Positions 6,672 through 12,748 of a stretch of DNA of 12,748 nt are shown one piece after another. The notes under the pieces were generated by a model. The model worked only from the letters and a program-made list of their open reading frames with translations, was not told where the DNA came from and ran no database searches. Position numbers and translations under genes: made by a program. Each line of letters starts with the position of its first letter. Within the stretch, counting starts at the first letter, position 1. Source of the stretch: Prevotella sp. (GTDB taxonomy: Bacteria; Bacteroidota; Bacteroidia; Bacteroidales; Bacteroidaceae); contig JAEENF010000025.1 of NCBI GenBank assembly GCA_016283605.1, forward strand, positions 1-12,748, given 5' to 3'.

Positions 6672-6753
6672 TGCGCCTGATAGGACTCGAACCTACACGA
6701 CCTGAGCCACCAGATCCTAAGTCTGGCGCGTCTACCAATTCCGCCACAAGCGC
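6672..6753 (-). tRNA. tRNA-Leu (anticodon UAG)
   Basis: The 82-base gene folds as a complete class II tRNA. The acceptor stem GCGCTTG pairs with CAGGCGC, including one G-U pair, and the discriminator is A. The anticodon stem CCAGA/TCTGG encloses loop CTTAGGA, giving anticodon UAG (6717-6719), which reads CUA and probably other CUN leucine codons. The T-arm is GTAGG-TTCGAGT-CCTAT. A long variable arm (TGGCTCAGGTCGT) is as expected for leucine tRNAs. CCA is not encoded (the next bases are CAA), so it must be added by the nucleotidyltransferase. It has its own promoter 35 bases upstream. Confidence 0.96.
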
Positions 6754-6787
6754 TGATGCAGGGTGTTTAACACCGTAAACGCGGGTG

Positions 6788-6819
6788 CAAAGGTACGAAA
6801 TATTATTCATTCCACCAAA
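6788..6819 (-). promoter_or_regulatory. tRNA-Leu promoter, overlapping the 3' end of the S41 gene
   Basis: The minus strand has TTTG (6816-6819), a 20-base spacer and TACCTTTG (6788-6795), a full match to the Bacteroidota -33/-7 pair. The -33 element lies inside the last codons of the S41 peptidase gene. A small GGTGT/ACACC hairpin (6762-6774) falls in the short leader before the mature tRNA. Confidence 0.85.
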
Positions 6820-7820
6820 AGTTTACGTGCAAATTCTATCAAAGTATCCTTCCCACGTGCAAAATCGTCATCTGTCTGGCTTACCAAGTAGTCGGGGTCT
6901 ATACCGAATTCCGTGTTTTGTCGGTGCACGTCGTACATCGGACAAGCAGAAAAGCGGACAGTCCATCCGTTGGGTAGGGTACTCGAGAAGGGCATGCCAG
7001 CCCCACCACCAGTTTTATCGCCCACGGTTTTCACCAATGGGAGATTTTTCATATATTTAACAAATTCGTTGGCCGCACTGTACACATGTCGGTTGGTGAG
7101 CACGACAACGGGTTTCTGCCATCGGAGGTTGCTGGAGGGTTCCAGGTATTGCTCTTCCATTTCGGAGAAGTCCTGATGTCCTTTGCCTGTTTTGTGTTGT
7201 TGATAACCTACCAGTGTTTTTTCCTGACAGAAGCGTGCCGCCAGTTTCTCGGCGTTGGTGAGCATACCGCCTCCATTGTTGCGGATATCGAGGATAAGGC
7301 CGTTGCAGAGAATCAGGTGATTGATGACCTCGTCGAGGTTGCCTTCTCCGATACCCTCTTGGAAACTGCCGTAATAGATATAGCCGATATTATCGTCGAG
7401 GATGGTATAGCGCAGGCTGGAGGCTATCTTGTAGTCTGTTCCCAAGTATAGGCGTTGGATGGTATCGCTGAAGTTTGTGGGATAATCCTCAAACCACGAC
7501 CAGTAACGTCCATAGTCGAAGGGTGTGGAGAGGTTCACGTGGCCGTCTCTCAGCTCTGACAACATGTCGGTGAGGACCTCGAAAAGCTGTTCGCGGCTTA
7601 GTCCCTCTTTCGCGCGTACATTATATTTATTATATATAGTGTTCCAGTCCAGACCGTATTCATGCTGTTTGTAGTCAAAAAAACAGTAATGTTCGTCGAT
7701 AATTTTCCAGAGCGCTTGGAAGTTGCCCTGAGAGGTATTGGGGAATTCTTCCTCATCGACGCAGGAGACGAGCGGGAGGAGGGTGGTCAGGCTGAGTAGG
7801 AGATATAAGGCTTTTTTCAT
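6807..7820 (-). CDS. S41-family (tail-specific/tricorn-type) peptidase, surface lipoprotein
   Basis: Encodes 337 residues. A signal peptide ends in LVSC (Cys20), followed by VDEEE, an acidic signal fitting surface export in Bacteroidota. The S41 core is clear: LRDGHVNL (His94), GYIYYGSF near 146-152, ILDIRNNGGG (176-185) and LTNRHVYSAANEF with Ser248 as the probable nucleophile. TVGDKTGGGAG (265-275) lacks a Lys at the position where CtpA-type enzymes have their catalytic Lys. EFGIDPDY (Glu304) then supplies the acidic residue, so a Ser-His-Glu arrangement as in S41B/tricorn-like enzymes is more likely than a Ser-Lys dyad. No PDZ domain is obvious. Its ATG overlaps the stop of the DUF3316 gene by 4 bases (ATGA), implying translational coupling. 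No terminator is visible between it and tRNA-Leu. The substrate is unknown. Confidence 0.9.
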   Translation of the reverse strand: MKKALYLLLSLTTLLPLVSCVDEEEFPNTSQGNFQALWKIIDEHYCFFDYKQHEYGLDWNTIYNKYNVRAKEGLSREQLFEVLTDMLSELRDGHVNLSTPFDYGRYWSWFEDYPTNFSDTIQRLYLGTDYKIASSLRYTILDDNIGYIYYGSFQEGIGEGNLDEVINHLILCNGLILDIRNNGGGMLTNAEKLAARFCQEKTLVGYQQHKTGKGHQDFSEMEEQYLEPSSNLRWQKPVVVLTNRHVYSAANEFVKYMKNLPLVKTVGDKTGGGAGMPFSSTLPNGWTVRFSACPMYDVHRQNTEFGIDPDYLVSQTDDDFARGKDTLIEFARKLLVE

Positions 7821-8638
7821 GGGCGATAGCGAAGGATTTGGAGCTGCTGGACAACACCAATCATGATACGGTGGTTGTAGATATGCGACTTGAGGTTGTT
7901 GACTTTGGCCTGCTGGTAGTGTCCCAGATAGCCGATGCGTAGTGTCCAGGCACGTCCGACGTTCCAGTCTAATGATACCTGCTGCCGGAATGTCGGAGCA
8001 TTCAAGGGTGTCGTCGGTACGACGTTGTGGTCGTAGTTGCCTTGGCTGAAGATCTCATAATAAGACTGCCCGTAGTTGGGGCTGAACATCACGCCTAGCA
8101 GCGGTAGGTCCAGTTCGTATCTGGCAGTCAGCCGTTTTCCCCACAGGGAGAAGCCGTAGGTGGCGATGCCCGAGGGCATGAGCATGGCCGAGAGTCTCGC
8201 CTGTGCAGGATTGTTGGTGTTGACGGTGTTGTAGATGACGCCGATATTGCTGTTGATGAGTCCTCCCGCCTGTAGCTTCAGACGGCGATCCAGCAGATGC
8301 CAGGCGTAATAGCGGCCCCAGAGGAAACTGTAGTCTGCCTGTAGTTCGGTGGCTTTCTTGCTGCGGTCTTTCGTTGAGGAGAAATTGGCCTCATGTTGGA
8401 TGATGGTGCTCCAACGACTGTCAGGCTTGTCCCATTCCGAGATGTTGAGGAAGGAAAGGCCTAAGCCAGAGAATTTTTCCTGCGAGAGATAGGTGTCGAG
8501 GATGTTTGTAGGACCAAGGCCGATGAGGTTTGCCGTCGTGCGGATTCGGGTGCTGTCGGTAGGCTGTGCCATCAAGGCGATGGGAAAAAGCCACACCAGC
8601 ATCCAAAGACCGATATTTACACCATTATTCCTCATCAT
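7817..8638 (-). CDS. DUF3316-family putative outer-membrane protein
   Basis: Encodes 273 residues. A signal peptide ends near A24-Q25. Directly after it, IGLGPTNILDTYLS (39-52) matches the opening signature of DUF3316 proteins as I remember them. The remainder alternates in strand-like fashion (LQADYSFLWGRYYAW, LTARYELDLPLLGVMF, LDWNVGRAWTLRIGYLGHY), consistent with a small barrel of the outer membrane. The family has no established function. The start overlaps the last 14 bases of parC (8625-8638; a second ATG three bases later is also possible), and its stop overlaps the S41 start by 4 bases, so it is translated in coupling with both. A link with the S41 lipoprotein at the cell surface is plausible; one with topoisomerase is harder to explain and may reflect only shared transcription. 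Confidence 0.82.
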   Translation of the reverse strand: MMRNNGVNIGLWMLVWLFPIALMAQPTDSTRIRTTANLIGLGPTNILDTYLSQEKFSGLGLSFLNISEWDKPDSRWSTIIQHEANFSSTKDRSKKATELQADYSFLWGRYYAWHLLDRRLKLQAGGLINSNIGVIYNTVNTNNPAQARLSAMLMPSGIATYGFSLWGKRLTARYELDLPLLGVMFSPNYGQSYYEIFSQGNYDHNVVPTTPLNAPTFRQQVSLDWNVGRAWTLRIGYLGHYQQAKVNNLKSHIYNHRIMIGVVQQLQILRYRP

Positions 8639-11342
8639 CGAAGAGTCTTAGTTGGCCGGTCATTTCGTCGCGGACCTGTTGTTCGGATTTTCCGGCGTCG
8701 GGGTCGAGGTCTTCATCCTCCTCCGCGTCATCTGGGCTTTCCATAGATTCCGGTTCTTCAGGGAAGCGGACAGGCGGGAGTTCCTCGATGGATTCAATCT
8801 GCCAGGTACTGATACGCTTGCCTTTGGCTTTGAAGCCCTTGACGGCAATGAATTGCTCGGCATCGATCTCTTCGGAGCCTCGGTATTCGTCGGCACCGCC
8901 GTAGGTCACCTTAATCAGCGGGTAGAAGGTGTCTGTCAGCAGGATCATCTTTGAGGCCAGATTCTCGCCAAGCCAGTTCTGCTTCTTTTTCATCGCGTCC
9001 ATCACGAAACGCTTCATATAAGGATAACCCTGATTGTCGGCATCGAAGAGCACGGCAGTCCAGACCTTGTCGGCATCGTATTTCTCGATGCGCATGATAT
9101 TTGATTCGAAGTGGTTGTTCAGATCGAAGTTGGTGAGGTAATAGTCCCCATTGTCAAGGATTACCAGAATCTGGTCTTCGTCGAAGAATTCTCCGAGCAG
9201 ACGTCCGTGTTCGTCGTAGTTCAGACGGTTTACGTCGGGATCGTACCACACCTTGCGGCCTCCGAGTGTGGAGTGTCCGTGGCTCTTCAGTCCGATACGG
9301 TTGACCTGGGACTTTGTTAGGAGGTTGCCTTTCGAGGCGCGGCCTTTGATCATGATCTCCGAGAAGTCCTTCTCTATGAATATCTTCTTGATCTTCTGCG
9401 AGGGGTCGAGGGTGACCTTGATGATTTCCGCCTCGCCATTGGGGTTGGCGGTGAAGTACATCACCTTCGAGCCAGGTGTTCCCTGTGTGAGGTCGTACTC
9501 CTTGTCGCGGGTCATCGAAGTCACGTTGAAACGTTTCATGAAGTACCAGCCCTTCTTGCCGTCGCGATATACGACGTTGTAGATGGTGCGCGAGTCATTC
9601 TTCTTGAATACGGCCACATGGAGGATATTCTTCCCCACGAAGACCTTCTCGGCCACACGGATGACCTTGTATTTACCGTCCTTGTAGAAGATAATGATGT
9701 CATCAATATCGGAACAGTTACAGACAAATTCGTCTTTCTTCAGTCCAGTGCCGATGAAACCGTCTGTACGGTTGATGTAGAGCTTCTGGTTGGCTTCGGC
9801 CACTTTTGCCGCCTCGATGGTGTCGAAATTGCGGATTTCCGTGAGACGCGGATGGTCTTTGCCGTATTTGTCCTTGAGGAACTGGAACCAGTCTGCGGTT
9901 ACCTCTACGAGGTTCGCCAGGTCACGGTCTATCTCGTCGATCTCAGCCTTGATACGGGCCATGAGTTCATCGGCCTTCTCCTTGTTGAACTTCAGGATAC
10001 GCTGCATCTTGATTTCCAGCAGTTTGAGGATGTCGTCCTTCGTTACCTCACGGATCAGAGTGGGGTAGTAGGGGGTCAGACGTTCGTCGATATGTTCACA
10101 GACCTTATCAATATTTGGTGCCTGCTCAAATTGCCGGTCTTTATAGATACGCTCCTCGATGAAGATCTTTTCCAGTGACTGGAAATGGAGTTGTTCCAAG
10201 AGTTCGTTCTTGCGGATCTCAAGTTCCTGGCGGATGAGATCTTTGGTACGCTCCACGTTGTGAATGAGCACGTCGCTGATGGTGAGAAACTGCGGCTTCT
10301 GGTCAGCAATGACACAACAGTTGGGGGAGATGTTAATCTCGCAGTCCGTGAAAGCATAGAGTGCATCGAGGGTCTTGTCGCTGGAGACACCTGGCATCAG
10401 GTGAATCTGAATCTCCACTTCAGCAGAAGTAAGGTCGTCCACGCGTTTGGCCTTGATCTTTCCCTTTTCGATGGCCTTCGTGATGCTTTCGATAAGTGTG
10501 CCTACCGTCTTGGAATAGGGCAGTTCGCGGATGACGAGCGTCTTTTGGTCCTGTTTTTCTATCTTTGCACGTACCTTCAGTACACCGCCACGCTGACCAT
10601 CGTTGTATTTCAAGACGTCTATGCTACCGCCCGTCTGGAAGTCGGGATAGAGATGAAACTCCTGTCCATGCAGATAATTGATGGCAGCGTCACAGATCTC
10701 ACAGAAGTTGTGTGGCAGGATCTTCGAGGAGAGTCCTACGGCGATACCCTCTGCGCCTTGTGCCAGCAGCAAGGGGTATTTGACGGGTAGGGAGATCGGT
10801 TCCTTGTTACGGCCATCGTAGCTGAGCTGCCACTCGGTGGTCTTGGGGTTGAATACCGTGTCGAGGGCAAACTTCGAGAGTCTGGCTTCGATATATCGGG
10901 GCGCAGCGGCTTTGTCGCCCGTAAGGATGTTGCCCCAGTTGCCTTGTGTGTCGACGAGCAGGTCCTTTTGTCCAAGCTGGACGAGCGCATCGCCGATAGA
11001 CGCATCGCCATGAGGGTGGAACTGCATGGTGTGACCAACAATGTTCGCCACCTTATTATATCTGCCATCGTCCATGCGCTTCATGGAGTGCATGATACGG
11101 CGTTGTACGGGCTTAAAACCGTCCTCGATATTTGGTACGGCACGTTCCAGGATTACGTATGAGGCGTAATCCAGAAACCAGTTCTGATACATACCAGAGA
11201 GGTGATGTACCGCAGCCGCATCAAAACGGTTAACGGGTTTATAGTCGGAGTGACCTTCTGCCTCTCCGCCATTATCGTCTCCTGCAGTACCTTCTTGTTC
11301 CTGCTCTTCGAGAATTTCGTCGTCTCTTGTTTCGTCGTCCAT
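8625..11342 (-). CDS. parC: DNA topoisomerase IV subunit A
   Basis: With the ATG at 11342 the protein has 905 residues. It cuts and rejoins DNA as the A subunit of a type IIA topoisomerase and acts with ParE, which is not in this window. The winged-helix/tower region runs from about residue 45; FKPVQRRIMHSM, HPHGDASIGDALV and GDKAAAPRYIEARLS are diagnostic, with Tyr150 as the active-site tyrosine and Arg149 beside it. A long helical tower and coiled coil follow (about 370-510), then a C-terminal beta-pinwheel-like domain and an acidic tail. No GyrA box (QRRGGKG) is present, which favours ParC over GyrA. A TTG further upstream (11375) would add 11 residues but lies inside the -7 promoter element, so it cannot be the start. 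The position equivalent to E. coli GyrA Ser83 is Ala114; the Asp87 equivalent is Asp118. The first 45 residues are acidic and probably disordered. It heads the unit with DUF3316 and S41. Confidence 0.93.
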   Translation of the reverse strand: MDDETRDDEILEEQEQEGTAGDDNGGEAEGHSDYKPVNRFDAAAVHHLSGMYQNWFLDYASYVILERAVPNIEDGFKPVQRRIMHSMKRMDDGRYNKVANIVGHTMQFHPHGDASIGDALVQLGQKDLLVDTQGNWGNILTGDKAAAPRYIEARLSKFALDTVFNPKTTEWQLSYDGRNKEPISLPVKYPLLLAQGAEGIAVGLSSKILPHNFCEICDAAINYLHGQEFHLYPDFQTGGSIDVLKYNDGQRGGVLKVRAKIEKQDQKTLVIRELPYSKTVGTLIESITKAIEKGKIKAKRVDDLTSAEVEIQIHLMPGVSSDKTLDALYAFTDCEINISPNCCVIADQKPQFLTISDVLIHNVERTKDLIRQELEIRKNELLEQLHFQSLEKIFIEERIYKDRQFEQAPNIDKVCEHIDERLTPYYPTLIREVTKDDILKLLEIKMQRILKFNKEKADELMARIKAEIDEIDRDLANLVEVTADWFQFLKDKYGKDHPRLTEIRNFDTIEAAKVAEANQKLYINRTDGFIGTGLKKDEFVCNCSDIDDIIIFYKDGKYKVIRVAEKVFVGKNILHVAVFKKNDSRTIYNVVYRDGKKGWYFMKRFNVTSMTRDKEYDLTQGTPGSKVMYFTANPNGEAEIIKVTLDPSQKIKKIFIEKDFSEIMIKGRASKGNLLTKSQVNRIGLKSHGHSTLGGRKVWYDPDVNRLNYDEHGRLLGEFFDEDQILVILDNGDYYLTNFDLNNHFESNIMRIEKYDADKVWTAVLFDADNQGYPYMKRFVMDAMKKKQNWLGENLASKMILLTDTFYPLIKVTYGGADEYRGSEEIDAEQFIAVKGFKAKGKRISTWQIESIEELPPVRFPEEPESMESPDDAEEDEDLDPDAGKSEQQVRDEMTGQLRLFDDEE

Positions 11343-11372
11343 TCTTACTATGGTCTTTAGTTTTCTAGGGTG

Positions 11373-11404
11373 CAAAGATAATCATTTTTTTTGAGAAAGA
11401 CGAA
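11373..11404 (-). promoter_or_regulatory. Promoter of the parC-DUF3316-S41 unit
   Basis: On the minus strand TATCTTTG (11373-11380) matches the -7 consensus. At the proper distance (20 bases) TTCG (11401-11404) is a weak -33 element. The predicted leader before the ATG at 11342 is about 25-30 bases. It is arranged back to back with the alaS promoter. Confidence 0.7.
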
Positions 11405-11438
11405 GAATTATGGTTTTTTCTTTTTTATGTACTTAAGA

Positions 11439-11470
11439 TTTGGTTGTTTCGGAATTAATGTGTAATTTTG
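11439..11470 (+). promoter_or_regulatory. alaS promoter
   Basis: TTTG (11439-11442), a 20-base spacer and TAATTTTG (11463-11470) match the Bacteroidota -33/-7 promoter exactly. The leader to the alaS ATG is only about 20-25 bases, with no Shine-Dalgarno sequence. Confidence 0.85.
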
Positions 11471-11498
11471 CACGCAAAATTGTAAATCAGAAACAAAA

Positions 11499-12748
11499 AT
11501 GACAGCAAATGAGATTCGCGACTCATTCAAAAAGTTCTTTGAGTCGAAACAGCATGCCATCGTGCCCTCTGCACCGATGGTGATTAAGGATGACCCCACA
11601 CTGATGTTTACCAATGCAGGTATGAACCAGTGGAAGGATATTATATTAGGTACGCGAGACCCCGAGCCGCGTCGTCGTGCCGATACCCAGAAATGTCTTC
11701 GTGTGTCAGGTAAGCACAACGACCTGGAGGAAGTCGGTCACGACACTTATCACCACACGATGTTCGAGATGCTCGGCAACTGGTCGTTCGGTGATTATTT
11801 CAAGGAAGGCGCCATCGATATGGCGTGGGAATACCTCGTGGATGTACTGAAGCTGGATCCTGCGAATCTGTATGTGACGGTGTTTGAAGGTTCGCCCGAA
11901 GAGAACATCCCTCGCGACGATGAGGCTGCCAAATACTGGGCCAAGCATGTGCCCGAGGACCATATCATCAATGGTAACAAGCACGATAACTTCTGGGAGA
12001 TGGGCGACACAGGTCCCTGCGGTCCCTGCTCTGAGATTCATGTCGACAGCCGTACCCCAGAACAGCGTGCTGCCTCAGGCAAGAGCGGCCGTGAGTTGGT
12101 GAATCAGGACGATCCCCAGGTGATTGAAATATGGAACCTTGTGTTTATGCAGTTCAATCGTAAGGCCGACGGCAGTCTTGAGAAGTTGGGCATGAACGTC
12201 ATCGATACCGGTATGGGTTTCGAGCGTCTCGTTCGCATGCTGCAAGGTAAGCATTCCAACTATGATACCGACATCTTCCAGCCGATAATCAAGGCTGAAG
12301 AGGCCATCACAGGTCTGAAGTATACGACTTTCGAGGAAGGAGAAGTCAGTCAGGAACAAGATGACATCAACGTTGCTATGCGTGTTTGTGCTGACCATCT
12401 TCGTGCCGTCAGCTTCTCCATTGCCGACGGACAGCTGCCTTCGAATGCGAAGGCGGGTTATGTGATCCGTCGTATTTTGCGTCGTGCTGTGCGCTATGCC
12501 TATACGTTCCTAGGCCAAAAGGATGGCTTCCTGCATAAACTCGTTCCTACCCTTGTGGCTGAGATGGGTGACGCCTTCCCAGAATTGAAGGCTCAGCAGC
12601 ATTTGATTACAAAGGTAATCAAGGAAGAAGAAGATTCTTTCCTCCGAACACTCGACAAGGGTATCGGCATGCTGAATGATGCGATGGAGGAGTTGAGGAG
12701 TAAAGGGAATAAGGAGTTGAGTGGCGTTCAGGCCTTCCGTCTGTTCGA
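11499..12748 (+). CDS. alaS: Alanyl-tRNA synthetase, N-terminal part (cut by the window edge)
   Basis: Open from the ATG at 11499 to the window end: 416 complete codons, with no stop. It charges tRNA-Ala with alanine. The class II motifs are clear: motif 1 region around PTLMFTNAGMNQWKD, motif 2 as SGKHNDLEEVGHDTYHHTMF and EMLGNWSFGDYFK, an ATP/alanine-pocket stretch MGDTGPCGPCSEIH, and motif 3 as DTGMGFERLVRMLQG. The mid-helical tRNA-binding part (RVCADHLRAVSFSIADG, YVIRRILRRAVRYAY) is also present. Bacterial AlaRS is about 870 residues long, so the editing domain and the C-Ala oligomerisation domain lie outside the window. The start is supported by a perfect promoter and by MTANEIRDSFKKFFES, the usual AlaRS beginning. 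No RNA or protein autoregulatory site is visible in the short leader. Confidence 0.97.
   Translation, partial: MTANEIRDSFKKFFESKQHAIVPSAPMVIKDDPTLMFTNAGMNQWKDIILGTRDPEPRRRADTQKCLRVSGKHNDLEEVGHDTYHHTMFEMLGNWSFGDYFKEGAIDMAWEYLVDVLKLDPANLYVTVFEGSPEENIPRDDEAAKYWAKHVPEDHIINGNKHDNFWEMGDTGPCGPCSEIHVDSRTPEQRAASGKSGRELVNQDDPQVIEIWNLVFMQFNRKADGSLEKLGMNVIDTGMGFERLVRMLQGKHSNYDTDIFQPIIKAEEAITGLKYTTFEEGEVSQEQDDINVAMRVCADHLRAVSFSIADGQLPSNAKAGYVIRRILRRAVRYAYTFLGQKDGFLHKLVPTLVAEMGDAFPELKAQQHLITKVIKEEEDSFLRTLDKGIGMLNDAMEELRSKGNKELSGVQAFRLF

Noticed and set aside
6672..6753. tRNA-Leu as an attachment site of an integrated element
   Set aside because: No integrase gene, no second copy of the tRNA 3' end and no change to mobile gene content was found on either side within the window.
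6568..6810. 80-codon minus-strand open frame across the tRNA region
   Set aside because: It reads straight through the tRNA-Leu gene and its promoter; there is no signal, fold or conserved motif in the product.
9618..10790. Plus-strand open frames of 186 and 201 codons opposite parC
   Set aside because: They mirror the well-conserved parC frame, have no promoter or recognisable domain, and follow from codon bias in the real gene.
8625..11342. Calling the topoisomerase subunit GyrA
   Set aside because: No GyrA box (QRRGGKG-like) is present in the C-terminal domain, and the HGDASIGDALV motif fits the ParC paralogue of Bacteroidota.
11408..12398. Minus-strand open frames opposite alaS
   Set aside because: The plus frame is an unambiguous AlaRS; these are shadows, and the first of them runs through the alaS promoter.

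Overview
The window looks like chromosomal DNA from a Bacteroidota species, most likely of the Prevotella/Segatella group. Four promoters carry the Bacteroidota -7 element (TAnnTTTG), three with a TTTG- or TTGG-like -33 element and one with only a weak one. Ribosome binding sites are poor. Secreted proteins end in the Prevotella-type tail, lipoproteins carry acidic residues after the lipidated cysteine, and the families present (DUF3316, Gly-X-Y surface lipoprotein with an OmpA partner, split topoisomerase subunit) are typical of the group. The genus call is from recognition, not from a search.

Layout. Positions 4-1398 (+) hold a small lipoprotein gene and an outer-membrane beta-barrel gene, followed by strong hairpin terminators in a convergent gap (1399-1534). 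Positions 1535-6476 (-) hold three envelope genes, transcribed right to left from a promoter at 6530-6560: a large collagen-like surface lipoprotein, an OmpA-family protein 37 bp downstream, and, beyond a clear terminator hairpin, a secreted protein with a C-terminal sorting-type tail. Positions 6477-6806 hold no protein gene. They contain the lipoprotein promoter, a terminator-like region and tRNA-Leu(UAG), whose promoter reaches into the end of the next gene.

Positions 6807-11342 (-) form an overlapping three-gene unit in transcription order: topoisomerase IV subunit A (parC), a DUF3316 outer-membrane protein and an S41-family lipoprotein peptidase. The genes overlap by 14 and 4 bases, so they are almost certainly co-transcribed and translationally coupled. 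From a back-to-back promoter pair in the 11343-11498 gap, alaS (+) runs off the right edge of the window after 416 codons.

Functionally the window mixes housekeeping genes (parC, alaS, tRNA-Leu) with envelope genes. A pattern recurs: a lipoprotein gene sits next to a gene for a predicted outer-membrane barrel in three separate transcription units. No CRISPR array, transposase, phage gene or integration scar was seen. The least explained parts are the modular collagen-like lipoprotein/OmpA pair, the parC-DUF3316-S41 unit, and a duplicated hairpin with compensatory base changes at 1466-1533.
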